From Bacillota bacterium (lineage in GTDB: Bacteria; Bacillota; Bacilli; Paenibacillales; Paenibacillaceae): a stretch of DNA of 64,000 nt. The notes beneath the pieces were generated by a model. The model did not search any database. It was not told the origin of the DNA and worked only from the letters and a program-made list of their open reading frames with translations. Of the stretch, positions 54,001 to 62,111 are shown piece by piece. Each line of letters opens with the position of its first letter. Position 1 is the first letter of the stretch. Made by a program: the position numbers and the translations under genes. The stretch is taken from the NCBI GenBank assembly GCA_023460795.1, contig JAEWPC010000007.1, positions 77,909 through 141,908 on the forward strand, in the 5' to 3' direction.

Positions 54001-54201
54001 AACGACATTCGAGTACGTCTAAGCGGCAGCTTCCGCAACGTGCTCGGTCCGTTCCACGACCCGCTGCGCACGCGGAAGACGGCATGGCCGAGCAACTGGA
54101 AGAAGGCGCCGACGGTCGGACCTCCTCCAACGATGGAGTACGATCTGTTAGATTACGGTCTGTTCGAAGAGGCAGAGGTTATCGCCCGACCAAGACTCTA
54201 A
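51031..54201 (+). CDS. Large cytoplasmic glycoside hydrolase-like protein (GH106-like)
   Basis: This 1056-residue protein starts with a barrel-type segment (FWVWNDDMNEKLIREQLEQL, FGGAFVHPRPGL, PLYIYDENSYPSGFAGG). IPAIFTDEPEIS and WTGHYLEHNWPYPWG follow, with several carboxylates suited to catalysis. The C-terminal third has two galactose-binding-like beta-sandwiches (about 760-1030). It resembles, from memory, proteins annotated as GH106-type rhamnosidases, but the specificity is uncertain. There is no signal peptide. It is the last gene of the sugar operon, which points to processing of an imported oligosaccharide. The start is GTG with GGAGG. Confidence 0.65.
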   Translation: MKLQDTFREPPASFRQPAFWVWNDDMNEKLIREQLEQLKSHGFGGAFVHPRPGLVTEYLSEDWFSLWKFALGEAERHGMPLYIYDENSYPSGFAGGHVPAELPDCLANAVLMKELSLAELAASLPAASGTLNRPGHPIRVFAIRKDGESVRVLRDVTDIPFAEWSAYSESFLLFEIGFPETNSWLGGFAYTDLLRPEVAELFLKTTYEAYRERFGEHFGSRIPAIFTDEPEISPGNLFQMAGAHFLPFSYWFGGEFLARNGYDVKDYLPCLFAEVTEDSFDRDPRKVRYDFYDTVRELWVNNFLRPISEWCDTHGIAWTGHYLEHNWPYPWGRTSPSVMSLYEYMQWPAIDILRSNLLRQPGFEGTEMLTLAVREAHSAANQFGRERVLCEAYGAGGWDSDFRDYKRMGDWLFAHGINCLTPHLTLGTIAGARKRDHPQSFDWRQPWWDEYARLNDYFGRLSAVLSQGKTNNAVLLLNPSTSGYLETPSSQDGELRTNDPPKRPDMGEYLLTALSLCDGFVNYDLGDEFIMERHGRIEGKQLVVGEGRYDVVVYPNRMDTMKASTFRLLKQYLLAGGTVLAMGGPSPRIDGELRPEGAELAEHAGWERIADAGSLLARIREFTPPRLAWREGATVPRGVHYLRRDLPDGSAIVFVSNSAPREVSETLRVRATSLESWDPWTGEIRQAAYRICGDWLELEVALPEEGSLLLRVFECTNHAPTEAERVSSASNRRLVPLTGPTTAKSEQDNMLVIDYCDLSVAGKRYEGVHVLHAQRKIYEAHGFDSNPWDNAIQFKRRLLDRNRFGGGSGFEATFRFFVEEGASPDRMVLWVERGDLYRLEVNGKRAAWSGELRSGLDHHLVGADLARFAVAGENIITLRAQPFNLFMELEEVRLTGSFSVVSREGHWTIGRKRPLAVGSWLAKGMPFYGGSVTYDTRFSIEDASAERYAVRLPSWSGTVASLYVNGAHAGLFGAGQGDELDITKYAIHGDNDIRVRLSGSFRNVLGPFHDPLRTRKTAWPSNWKKAPTVGPPPTMEYDLLDYGLFEEAEVIARPRL

Positions 54202-54221
54202 ACGAAGTCATATCGGCATCC

Positions 54222-54252
54222 AAGCCGGCCGTCACGCTGACGAGCCGGTTTC
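54222..54252 (+). terminator. Terminator of the sugar operon
   Basis: AAGCCGG (54222-54228) pairs with CCGGTTT (54245-54251), with inner CGTCA-CGC-TGACG stem. The tail is short. Confidence 0.65.
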
Positions 54253-54269
54253 TCGTCGTGTCGGGCGGA

Positions 54270-54299
54270 TTGTAATCGCTCCCCGCTTTGTCATATGAT
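54270..54299 (+). promoter_or_regulatory. SigA-type promoter of yojF-bshB2
   Basis: TTGTAA (54270-54275), an 18-bp spacer and TATGAT (54294-54299), about 33 bp before the start codon. Confidence 0.55.
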
Positions 54300-54331
54300 A
54301 AGACCATTAATCGTGGAGGAGCGATCGCGCG

Positions 54332-54643
54332 ATGAAAGAGATTCATAGCAAGGATTTAGCGGAGGCCCTGGCCGCGTATCGCGGACAAGAAGCCTATGTT
54401 CATAGCGAAGCGACGTCGTTCGTGTTCGCGCGCAACTTCCGCATCCGGATTACGGACACGGCGGTTGCGGGAGAGGGACCGTATCGCATCGGGATTCGGT
54501 TCGAGGGCCAAGGGTGGATTCGGGCCGAAGCCCTCACCCACTTCGAGGTGGACGAGCAAGGAAGATTGCTGCTCGCGGGGCATGACGAGCAAGGACGCAT
54601 GCACGTCGCGTTGGAGCTAGGAAAGGAGCCGTTCCCGGAATGA
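54332..54643 (+). CDS. yojF: YojF-like protein (DUF1806)
   Basis: A 103-residue small beta-rich protein (AYRGQEAYVHSEATS, GIRFEGQGWIRAEALTHFEVDEQGRL) typical of DUF1806. In Bacillus yojF precedes yojG (bshB2), as here, with a 4-base overlap. Its role is unknown but conserved linkage suggests bacillithiol metabolism. Confidence 0.85.
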   Translation: MKEIHSKDLAEALAAYRGQEAYVHSEATSFVFARNFRIRITDTAVAGEGPYRIGIRFEGQGWIRAEALTHFEVDEQGRLLLAGHDEQGRMHVALELGKEPFPE

Positions 54644-55353
54644 GCAGACGACTATTGGCGGTATTCGCGCACCCCGACGACGAGTCGTTCATCTGCGGGG
54701 GGACGCTAGCGAAATACGCGAGCGAAGGCGTGGACATCACGCTGGTCAGCGCGACGCGCGGCGAGATGGGAAGGCGGATGGGCAATCCTCCGTACGTCAC
54801 CCGGGAGACGATGCCGATCGTGCGGGAGAAGGAGCTGAGAGAAGCTTGCGAAGCGCTCGGCATTAACCGGCTGATCTTCTTCGACATTCGCGACAAAACG
54901 GTAGAGTTCATCGATCCCGAGCTGTTAATCGCTAGAATTACGACGCTGATCGACGAGATCAAGCCAGACGTGATATTGACGTTCCACGAGACGCTGGGCG
55001 GGCACCCCGACCATTGCGCCATCGGCAAAGCGACGACGATCGCGCACGAGCGGACGGAAGAACGCAACGGAGCCGAGCTGTTCTTCATCACGTTCAGCGA
55101 TAAGCTGGCGAATGCCGAACGCTACGGTTATACGTACCCGAATCCGATCGTCCGCGTCGATATCTCCAAGCACCACCAAGCGAAGCTTGCCGCGTTCCGC
55201 GCGCATCGTTGCCAGACGGAGATCGATCCGTGGGTGTGGGCGCCGGACCATCAGGCGCTGTCCCGGTTCGGGAAGTACGAGTATTTCATCGCGGGCAACA
55301 AGAAGTCCCCGCCGCATCCGCGCGAGGACTTGTTCCCTCCGTCCAAGCGCTAA
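54640..55353 (+). CDS. bshB2: Bacillithiol biosynthesis deacetylase BshB2
   Basis: This 237-residue LmbE-type zinc deacetylase has AHPDDESFICGG with the metal His-Asp-Asp and HETLGGHPDHCAIG with the remaining His. It removes acetyl from GlcNAc-malate in bacillithiol synthesis, or bacillithiol conjugates. YojF upstream supports the BshB2 subtype. Its stop overlaps by 4 bases the stop of the convergent acyl-CoA dehydrogenase-like gene, with no terminator between. Confidence 0.92.
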   Translation: MSRRLLAVFAHPDDESFICGGTLAKYASEGVDITLVSATRGEMGRRMGNPPYVTRETMPIVREKELREACEALGINRLIFFDIRDKTVEFIDPELLIARITTLIDEIKPDVILTFHETLGGHPDHCAIGKATTIAHERTEERNGAELFFITFSDKLANAERYGYTYPNPIVRVDISKHHQAKLAAFRAHRCQTEIDPWVWAPDHQALSRFGKYEYFIAGNKKSPPHPREDLFPPSKR

Positions 55354-56510
55354 GGCGTTTCGCTTAACGCTTCGAACGCGAGCATCGAGAGTACGGTATT
55401 ATCCATCGGAGGATTATGCAAACCGGCGCGAACGTCGCGGTAGTAACGTTCGAGCGGCGAGCTCTTCGCCAAGCTGGAGCCCCCGACGACGCGCATCGCC
55501 GTGTCGACGACTTTGAGGGCGTTGTTCGTGGCGACGTATTTCGCCAACCCGAGCTCGGGCTTCAAGTTCGGGCGCTCCTTCACGGAGCAATGATCCCAAC
55601 GGTCCGCAGCCGCGTAGAGCAGGCAGCGGGCCGTTCTAATGTCCGCTTCCATCTGCCCGATCGATTGCTGCACGAGCGGAAGATCCGCGATCGATCCTTG
55701 CAGATGGTTCGGCCGGTGAGACTTGGCGAACCGGGCCGCGTAATCCCGCGCGGCGATCGCGATGCCGATGTAGCAAGCCGGAATGTGCAGCAGCCATCCG
55801 CTTCCGTCATCGATGCCCTTGCCGTTCAGCCTTGCATTCGGGGCTGCAAGCGCCCCGTGCAGCAAGACGTCGTGGCTGCCGGTCCCGCGCATTCCGATCG
55901 TGTCCCAGGTCTCGACGACCGTTACTCGGTCGGATTTGCGCACGAGGAACTCGGCCGTGCAATCTTCTTCCGGCAAGTAGGCGGACACGACGAACCGGTC
56001 GAGGATCGGCGACAGCGTGCTGAACGTCTTGCGCCCCGTAATGCGCCAGCCTTCCTCGTCCCGAACCGCCGTCGTCTCCGGCTTGCCGCCGCGGCTCGGG
56101 CTGCCCGAAGCCAGTTCGCTGGCGAACGTGTTGATCATCGCCCCGTCCCGAACGACGTCGCGGCATAGCTCCGCGAACAGCTCTTCCGGCCACTTGCCGC
56201 ACGAGCGAAAATGCAGCATCTGTCCCAGATGCCAACCGACCGCCAGCGCGGTCGAACCGTCCCCGTAAGCGAGCCGCTCCTGCAGCAGCACCATCTCGTA
56301 CAGCGACAGCTCGTCGCCGCCGAACTGGCTGGGAACCGTAAGCTTCATGTACCCGGCTTCGCGAAGCTCGGCGAAGTTCTCGAAGGGAAACGAGCCTTCC
56401 CTGTCGTGCGCGGCTGCCCGCTCCGAGAATCGCTTAGCCAGCTCTTCGACTTTAAGCGCTCTCTCCCGCTGCGCGTCATTGCGTATATATAGATCGATCA
56501 TCCGTTGCAT
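55350..56510 (-). CDS. Acyl-CoA dehydrogenase-family flavoprotein
   Basis: The 386-residue protein has the acyl-CoA dehydrogenase fold: an N-terminal helical domain, GDGSTALAVGWHLG, the central WRITGRKTFSTLSPILDRF strand region, and C-terminal LGLAKYVATNNALKVVDTAMRVVGG. It resembles Bacillus YdbM and DszC/flavin-dependent monooxygenase relatives, so the substrate is uncertain. The start is placed at ATG 56510 because GGAGG lies just upstream; an ATG 8 codons earlier overlaps that site. Confidence 0.85.
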   Translation of the reverse strand: MQRMIDLYIRNDAQRERALKVEELAKRFSERAAAHDREGSFPFENFAELREAGYMKLTVPSQFGGDELSLYEMVLLQERLAYGDGSTALAVGWHLGQMLHFRSCGKWPEELFAELCRDVVRDGAMINTFASELASGSPSRGGKPETTAVRDEEGWRITGRKTFSTLSPILDRFVVSAYLPEEDCTAEFLVRKSDRVTVVETWDTIGMRGTGSHDVLLHGALAAPNARLNGKGIDDGSGWLLHIPACYIGIAIAARDYAARFAKSHRPNHLQGSIADLPLVQQSIGQMEADIRTARCLLYAAADRWDHCSVKERPNLKPELGLAKYVATNNALKVVDTAMRVVGGSSLAKSSPLERYYRDVRAGLHNPPMDNTVLSMLAFEALSETP

Positions 56511-56660
56511 GGCGTACCTCCGTCCTTGTGTCATTTTCTAATATTGAAACAATCGACCGCCCGAGTCAACTTCGGGAAGCGCAAATTGACTATCCCGATC
56601 TTCGATGCTTACAATGGCAATAGCCTATCGTACGAGCGTTGGCGCAAGGAGGCTGAAACG

Positions 56661-57518
56661 ATGTCGTCTATCGGGTTAGTGCTGGAAGGCGGAGGCATGC
56701 GCGGGGTATATACCGCCGGCGTGCTGGAATATTTCTCGGAGCAGGGGCTTTACTATCCTTATACGATCGGCGTATCCGCCGGGGCTTGCATGGCGGCCAG
56801 CTACTTGTCCAGGCAACGCGGCCGCAACCGAATCGTCAACGTCGATTGGGTCAAGGACCCTCGCTATATCTCTTGGAGGAACTATTGGCGCAATAGGCAG
56901 CTGTTCGGCATGGACTTCATCTTCGACGAAATTCCGAACTCGCTCGTCCCGTTCGATTACGATACTTTCCGGCAGAGCCCGGAAGAACTCGTCATCGGAA
57001 CGACGGACTGCCATACCGGTGAAACCGTCTACTATCGCAAAAGCGATCCCGGCTTAGATCTGCTGCGCGTTCTGCGCGCTTCCAGCTCGCTGCCCTTCAT
57101 CGCGCCGATCGTCGAGTACGGCGGACGGGAGCTGCTGGACGGCGGCATCTCGGATCCCATTCCGGTCCGCCAAGCGGAGAGAGACGGCTGCAAGCGCAAC
57201 GTCGTCATTCTTACCCGCAATTCCGATTACCGCAAATCCCGCAACCGATTCTCTTGGCTGCTCCGCCGCGCCTACGGCCGATACCCGGCGTTCGTCGCGA
57301 CGATGATGCGCAGGCACGAAATTTATAACGATACGTTAAGCTACATCGACGAGCAGGAACGAAGCGGCCATACGTTCGTCATTCGCCCGCAGCTGCCGCT
57401 CACGGTCGGAAGGATGGAACGCGATCCGGCCAAGCTGGACGCGCTGTACTTGCAGGGGTACAAGGTTGCGGAGCAGATGATGCCGGAGTTGCGGAAGTGG
57501 ATGGAATCACGACCATAA
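56661..57518 (+). CDS. Patatin-like phospholipase (YjjU-like)
   Basis: This 285-residue enzyme has oxyanion motif LEGGGMRGVYTAG, nucleophile Ser39 in GVSAGA, and the dyad Asp in LLDGGISDPIP. It should hydrolyse acyl esters of lipids in the cytoplasm or at the membrane. The C-terminal domain (YLQGYKVAEQMMPEL) is that of the YjjU subgroup. AAGGAGG precedes the ATG at 56661; upstream in-frame sequence is the promoter region. Confidence 0.92.
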   Translation: MSSIGLVLEGGGMRGVYTAGVLEYFSEQGLYYPYTIGVSAGACMAASYLSRQRGRNRIVNVDWVKDPRYISWRNYWRNRQLFGMDFIFDEIPNSLVPFDYDTFRQSPEELVIGTTDCHTGETVYYRKSDPGLDLLRVLRASSSLPFIAPIVEYGGRELLDGGISDPIPVRQAERDGCKRNVVILTRNSDYRKSRNRFSWLLRRAYGRYPAFVATMMRRHEIYNDTLSYIDEQERSGHTFVIRPQLPLTVGRMERDPAKLDALYLQGYKVAEQMMPELRKWMESRP

Positions 57519-57548
57519 CGGAATAACGCATGAAGCAAAGATTGAATC

Positions 57549-57590
57549 AAAGACGACTCCCGTTCGCCAGTCGAAAGGGAGTCGTCTTTT
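57549..57590. terminator. Bidirectional terminator
   Basis: A 12-bp perfect stem (57550-57561 with 57577-57588) with A and T runs on both sides. It lies between the convergent patatin and DoxX genes. Confidence 0.85.
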
Positions 57591-57608
57591 GTTTGCGGTT
57601 CTCTGGCG

Positions 57609-57962
57609 CTAGAAACGGCCGATGGCCTCAAACAAGGCCAATGCCAGGAAAACGATGTTGATGCCGATGTCCCGATATTCCCGCCGTTTGATATGGAACC
57701 CGGCTCCGAGCGCGACGACTAGGGCGAGCCCGGCAGCGGCCACGGGCGTCAGTACGGGCAGTAGGCCTATGGCTTGAGGCACAATAACGCCGACAGCGCC
57801 GAGCAATTCCGCCCAGCCGATGAAGGCGACCAAGCCGGCCGGCACGTCGTTCGACCAGGCCCAGGAGACCTTCGTTTTTGCCGGAAGCAGCGCCTTCATC
57901 CAGCCCGAGTAAAGAAACCCGAATGCGAGCAGTACCTGCACGATCCATAACGCAATGTTCAT
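57609..57962 (-). CDS. DoxX-family membrane protein
   Basis: A 117-residue four-helix protein (FLYSGWMKALLP; FIGWAELLGAVGVIVPQ), a DoxX/CatD-type subunit. Such proteins help defend against quinones or oxidative stress. The start is placed at MNIALW, the usual family N-terminus; an ATG ten codons earlier is possible. It diverges from an HxlR regulator, an arrangement that recalls the catDE/CatR and YodB systems of Bacillus. Confidence 0.82.
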   Translation of the reverse strand: MNIALWIVQVLLAFGFLYSGWMKALLPAKTKVSWAWSNDVPAGLVAFIGWAELLGAVGVIVPQAIGLLPVLTPVAAAGLALVVALGAGFHIKRREYRDIGINIVFLALALFEAIGRF

Positions 57963-58037
57963 TATCGCCTGCCAACTCCTTTGTCTTGTCATCTGGGTCC
58001 GCTAGGTGGATAATAAACCAATAGGAGTCTATTTCGG

Positions 58038-58068
58038 AAGTAGTTACTTAAATTAAACATAGTATACA
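58038..58068. promoter_or_regulatory. Candidate HxlR operator between doxX and hxlR
   Basis: AAGTA-GT-TACTT (58038-58049) is a palindrome. A further AGTATAC (58061-58067) overlaps a TATACA -10-like element of the regulator. TACT/AGTA half-sites are typical for YodB/CatR-type HxlR proteins. Confidence 0.45.
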
Positions 58069-58105
58069 AAAAGTGACCATGGACGAATCTAGGGGAGGAA
58101 TGGCG

Positions 58106-58447
58106 ATGGCGGAATATTGCAAGATGGAGTCGGCGTTGGAAATTTTTATGGGAAAGTGGAAGCCTGTCATTTTGCTCCGCTTATTCGCGAACGGCACGAT
58201 GAGATTCAGCGAACTGCTGAAGGCGATCCCGGACATCACCAAGAAAATGCTGACTCAGCAGCTGCGGGAATTGGAGCATCACGACATCGTTCATCGCGAG
58301 GTGTATCATCAGGTTCCTCCGAAGGTCGAATATTCGATCACGGAGTACGGCATGCAGATGAGACCGGTCATGCAGGCGTTGAACGACTGGGGAGTGGCGC
58401 ATATCGCGCATTTGGGCAAGCTGTACGGCGAGGAGACCGCACGGTAA
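58106..58447 (+). CDS. HxlR-family regulator with N-terminal Cys
   Basis: A 113-residue winged-helix protein (MGKWKPVILLRLFANGTMRFSEL; KKMLTQQLRELEHHDIVHR; KVEYSITEYG). The N-terminal Cys in AEYCKM matches the redox Cys of YodB/HypR-type members, which sense quinones or electrophiles. It diverges from doxX and probably represses it. The ATG at 58106 has GGGGAGG at 8-base spacing; two earlier in-frame ATGs are badly spaced. Confidence 0.9.
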   Translation: MAEYCKMESALEIFMGKWKPVILLRLFANGTMRFSELLKAIPDITKKMLTQQLRELEHHDIVHREVYHQVPPKVEYSITEYGMQMRPVMQALNDWGVAHIAHLGKLYGEETAR

Positions 58448-58482
58448 GACGGTGCGGGAATGAGGGGCCTCCAAACCCGAAT

Positions 58483-58517
58483 AAACCGTCAGGGTGATTT
58501 TCCCCGACGGTTTTTCT
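58483..58517. terminator. Bidirectional terminator
   Basis: AAACCGTC (58483-58490) pairs with GACGGTTT (58506-58513), extended by AGGG/CCCC, with T-run on the plus strand. It lies between hxlR and the convergent monooxygenase gene. Confidence 0.8.
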
Positions 58518-58533
58518 TATACGTGGGCAGACG

Positions 58534-58842
58534 CTAAACGTCCAAGCCCTTGCCGCCGACGGGGCGGAGGCGAATCGGCTCGATGCCCGCGATTAACGGC
58601 CGAGCGCGCTGGATGACCGCGAGCACTTGCTCGTCCTTGAGGGAATTCGCATGGGCTTCGGCATCGCGCCACAGCTCCGTAATCCAGATCGCGTCGGGGT
58701 CGTCGACGGACTCGTTGATGATATAGTGGTGGCAGCCTTCCATATCGTCCAAGCTCCCAGAAGCCTCCAGCAATAAGGACACGAGTTCATCCCGCTTCCC
58801 GGGATGAACCGTCAATTTGCCGAACATCGTAAATTTACTCAT
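58534..58842 (-). CDS. ABM-domain monooxygenase (YgiN-like)
   Basis: A 102-residue ferredoxin-like protein of the antibiotic-biosynthesis-monooxygenase family (FGKLTVHPGKRDELVSLLLEA; CHHYIINESVDDPDAIWITELW). Members act on quinols or other aromatics, or serve as small dimeric sensors. It starts 8 bases inside the WYL gene, so the two are translationally coupled. Confidence 0.85.
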   Translation of the reverse strand: MSKFTMFGKLTVHPGKRDELVSLLLEASGSLDDMEGCHHYIINESVDDPDAIWITELWRDAEAHANSLKDEQVLAVIQRARPLIAGIEPIRLRPVGGKGLDV

Positions 58843-59866
58843 GGTTATGACCTTCCTTTCCTATGTTTCGCGGATGATCCGCTTGATTCCGCATCGCTTC
58901 ATAATGCTCCAGCATGCCCCGGGTGACGTCCGCCATACGGTCGATCAGCATGCGAGGCTCGACGATTTCGAGAGACCTACCGTACGGGAGTAGGAAGTAC
59001 GGCACGTACGTCTTCAGCGAGTGTTCGCCTAAGTTGAAGAGAGCTTCATCGGGGCGATTGCGTTCGATGAGCGCATGGCCGAACAGCCAATGCCTGCACA
59101 GCTCGTTAAGCGCGTGTTCGTGTCCCCGAAGTCTGACCGCGATCAGCGTCTCGGCGTCCAGCGATTCCGGGAGCAAGGAGCGCAGGAGGAAATCTCTGGC
59201 GGAGAAGGCCGCCGGACGCTCGAATCGGGAATCCGCTGGCTGCAAGCTGACAATACGATCCACGCGGAAGCTTCGGATCTCTTGCCGCGTATGGCAATAG
59301 CCCACGACGTACCAGAGTCCCTTCCAATGAACGATCCCGTAAGGATCGAGAATCCGTTTAGTGGCGCTCTGCTCCGGCGACGGCGATCCCTTGGAATAGG
59401 CCATGTCCAGCGACTCGCCCCTGGCCGCAGCTTCCTCTAGCAACTTAAGCAGCTCGCGCTCCTTCGCGTCGGTGGGCGTCTGAATGACGGCTAGTCCGCC
59501 GCTATGCCGATTGATCCATTCCAACTGCTCGTCGTTCGTGTACCGCTTCAGCTTCTCCACCGCCCGGACGAGCGCATCCGTGAACGGATAACCCGCTTCC
59601 TTGGCGAATACCGACGCATGCACGAGCGCCTTCTGCTCTTCCGAATCGAAGAGCAGAGGAGAATCGACGAACTCGCCGTACAACCGGTAACCGCCGTTCG
59701 GTCCGGCGTCGGCGATGATCGGGGCACCGCTGGAGCAGAGAGAATCGATGCATCGGTATACGGTACGGACGTGGATTTCCAATTTGTCCGCGAGCTGTTG
59801 CGCCGTTACACGCTTCCCCGAACGAAGCAGCCATAGAATGGCCAGCATATTGTCCGCTTTGGACAT
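58835..59866 (-). CDS. WYL-domain transcriptional regulator (YafY-like)
   Basis: A 343-residue protein with an N-terminal HTH_11 winged helix (ILWLLRSGKRVTAQQLADKLEI; VRTVYRCIDSLCSSGAPI). A WYL domain follows (GLWYVVGYCHTRQEIRSFRVDRI). WYL domains sense nucleic acid or small ligands. It probably controls its own operon with the monooxygenase and DinB genes. MSKADNM is taken as start; the ATG four codons earlier cannot be excluded. Confidence 0.87.
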   Translation of the reverse strand: MSKADNMLAILWLLRSGKRVTAQQLADKLEIHVRTVYRCIDSLCSSGAPIIADAGPNGGYRLYGEFVDSPLLFDSEEQKALVHASVFAKEAGYPFTDALVRAVEKLKRYTNDEQLEWINRHSGGLAVIQTPTDAKERELLKLLEEAAARGESLDMAYSKGSPSPEQSATKRILDPYGIVHWKGLWYVVGYCHTRQEIRSFRVDRIVSLQPADSRFERPAAFSARDFLLRSLLPESLDAETLIAVRLRGHEHALNELCRHWLFGHALIERNRPDEALFNLGEHSLKTYVPYFLLPYGRSLEIVEPRMLIDRMADVTRGMLEHYEAMRNQADHPRNIGKEGHNHE

Positions 59867-59893
59867 GCCGCATCTCACATCCCGTAAATCAGA

Positions 59894-60391
59894 TTAAAGG
59901 CGAGGCGTATAACCTTGGTCGACCCATGAATCGTAAGTCGGGCCATACACGTCGGGCACTCGAAGGCCAGCCTGGCGCATGAGCACGGTCATCTGTCCGC
60001 GATGATGCGCTTGGTGCATGAGCGTGAACCGCAAGGAAGCTCCGTTCGGCCAAGCTTCGCCGAGAATCTCGACCGTCTCGGCCAGCTTCGCGTCGTTCCA
60101 CTGCGATCGAACGGCATGCAGCATGTCCCGGCTGATCTTGCGATACTCGGACACGATCGTCTCGGCGGAGGACGGGGCTTCTTCGCCTCCGGCGGGAGCA
60201 TCGAATTCGAGCCCTAGGTTCGTCATGAAGTGCAGCGACCGCGCCAGATGCCACGCGATCTGTCCCAGCGTACGCCGGCCCTCGCCGACCGCTTGCTTCA
60301 GCGAATCGTCCGTTAATACACTCAGCAAGTTCTCGGTTATTTCCGCTTCTTTAGTCCATTCTGCCGCAAAGTCCTCGATTTTGGCAAACAT
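59894..60391 (-). CDS. DinB/YfiT-family protein
   Basis: A 165-residue four-helix bundle with metal ligands His48 region (LGQIAWHLARS) and MHQAHHRGQMTVLMRQ near the end, typical of DinB-type metalloproteins that act as thiol (bacillithiol) transferases or are of unknown role. GGAGGAT precedes the ATG. It is the first gene of the operon reading into the WYL and monooxygenase genes. Confidence 0.87.
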   Translation of the reverse strand: MFAKIEDFAAEWTKEAEITENLLSVLTDDSLKQAVGEGRRTLGQIAWHLARSLHFMTNLGLEFDAPAGGEEAPSSAETIVSEYRKISRDMLHAVRSQWNDAKLAETVEILGEAWPNGASLRFTLMHQAHHRGQMTVLMRQAGLRVPDVYGPTYDSWVDQGYTPRL

Positions 60392-60484
60392 GATTCATCC
60401 TCCGATACTGATTGGATTGGTTGGTCGAAGCAAGATCAGCATACACGACTAACCCTGACAGCTACGGTCAGTGTTTTCGTCTTC

Positions 60485-60513
60485 TTGTTTTTGTCGCGGC
60501 TTACGTTCATAAT
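60485..60513 (+). promoter_or_regulatory. SigA-type promoter of msrA
   Basis: TTGTTT (60485-60490), a 17-bp spacer and CATAAT (60508-60513), 35 bp before the start codon. Confidence 0.5.
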
Positions 60514-60548
60514 TTCAAGCAAATCGAGGAAAACGAGGCGCACCGCTT

Positions 60549-61175
60549 ATGACGAATATTCGAACGTTGACGTTGGGGATGGGCTGCTTCTGGGGTCCGG
60601 AAGCGTTATTCGGGGCGTTGCACGGGGTCATTCGGACGCGCGTCGGTTATGCCGGGGGCACGACGGATCGCCCGACGTATCGCGAGATGGGGGATCACTC
60701 CGAGGTCGTTCAGGTGGATTTCGACGAGGAGCTTCTATCGTACGAGCTATTGCTCGAGACGTTCTGGTCGAACCATAACCCCGTTAATATTAACGGGTAT
60801 AAAGGACGGCAGTACCAATCGATGCTTCTCTACCGCAACGCGGACCAACAAGAAGTCTTTCATCGCGTTAAGCAACGAACGGAAGTGGACAAGGGAACCC
60901 TTGAGACCGAGATTTCACCGTGCGCCTCATTCTACCTCGCGGAGCCCAGACACCAGAAGTATTACTTGAAAAGGTACCCGGATGCTTTAGCGAAGCTAAG
61001 CGAACGTTATCCGACCGAGAAAGAGCTGATGAACGCAACCTTGGCTGCCCGGTTGAACGGATTAGCCAAAGGGTATACGAATCTCGGACGAATCGTGGAC
61101 GAGATCGGCCGGTGGTCGATGGACGATAGCGAAAGAGCGGAGACGATTGCGCTGATCCGGGGGATACGCTGGTAG
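60549..61175 (+). CDS. msrA: Peptide-methionine (S)-S-oxide reductase
   Basis: MsrA repairs oxidised methionine. The catalytic motif GMGCFWGPEA gives the nucleophile Cys near residue 12. GYAGG, TYREMGDHSEVVQVDFD and FWSNHNPVNINGYKGRQYQS are all present. It is 208 residues, slightly longer than many MsrA proteins because of a C-terminal helix. No msrB gene follows. Confidence 0.93.
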   Translation: MTNIRTLTLGMGCFWGPEALFGALHGVIRTRVGYAGGTTDRPTYREMGDHSEVVQVDFDEELLSYELLLETFWSNHNPVNINGYKGRQYQSMLLYRNADQQEVFHRVKQRTEVDKGTLETEISPCASFYLAEPRHQKYYLKRYPDALAKLSERYPTEKELMNATLAARLNGLAKGYTNLGRIVDEIGRWSMDDSERAETIALIRGIRW

Positions 61176-61241
61176 TTTAGGTATGCCAAACCCTCTTTCA
61201 TATGGTAAATTAATCTATAAAAAATAAACGGGGGCGACGGA

Positions 61242-62111
61242 ATGAGAACGTTATACGTATCCGACATGGACGGTACTCTGCTGAACGACGAGCAGCGAAT
61301 TAACCCGGAATCGGTTCGCACCCTTAATCGGCTGATCGAAGAGGGACTGCAGTTCACGGTCGCGACCGCTCGTTCATACGAGTCGGCTAGCAGGCTGCTT
61401 GCGGGGCTGAACCTGCATCTGCCGGGCATATTCATCAACGGCGTATTTATCGCCGATCCGAATAGCGGACGCATCACCGAATCGCATTATTTATCGAATG
61501 AGTTGGGCAAGGAAATCGTCGAGCTGTATTTGGCAGCGGGGCTCAACCCTGTCGTGTATACGGTTAGCGACGAAGGGAAATCGCGCGTCTATTATCGCGG
61601 CGTTCATAACCCGAGCGAGGACTACTATTTCGGCGACCGGCTCCAGACGGAGAGCGAGCGATTCCGCCTCGTCGACGATTATACGGACTGCTTGCGAGAG
61701 AAGCTGATCGCGGTGAACGCCATCGAGACGCCGGAGCGCCTGCAAGCGGCATACGAGGCGTTGGACAAGCGGGAAGGTTGCATCTGCCACTATGGCCCGG
61801 ATATCTATGCGCCGGGGTATCACTGGCTCGAGGTGTCGAGCGATCAAGCAACGAAGCGTAAGGGAACGCAGAGGCTGAAGGAACTGCTGCGCTTCGACAA
61901 GCTCGTCTGCTTCGGAGACAATCTGAACGACCTGTCGATGTTCGAAGGCGCCGACGAATGTTATGCGGTCAGCAACGCGCACGAGTCGGTCAAGCAGATC
62001 GCCACGGGCATTATCGACAGCAACAATAACGACGGCGTCGCGAGATTCCTGGCGGAGCATGGGCGGAAGAGTGACGGAGGGTTCGCATTATGGCTGCCAG
62101 AAAAGAAGTAG
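61242..62111 (+). CDS. Cof-type HAD phosphatase
   Basis: A 289-residue HAD-IIB hydrolase: motif I SDMDGTLLNDEQ, motif II VATARSYESA, the Lys in QATKRKGTQRL and motif IV CFGDNLNDLSMF. It should dephosphorylate a sugar phosphate or cofactor; the substrate is unknown. It overlaps the next gene by 22 bases. Confidence 0.9.
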   Translation: MRTLYVSDMDGTLLNDEQRINPESVRTLNRLIEEGLQFTVATARSYESASRLLAGLNLHLPGIFINGVFIADPNSGRITESHYLSNELGKEIVELYLAAGLNPVVYTVSDEGKSRVYYRGVHNPSEDYYFGDRLQTESERFRLVDDYTDCLREKLIAVNAIETPERLQAAYEALDKREGCICHYGPDIYAPGYHWLEVSSDQATKRKGTQRLKELLRFDKLVCFGDNLNDLSMFEGADECYAVSNAHESVKQIATGIIDSNNNDGVARFLAEHGRKSDGGFALWLPEKK

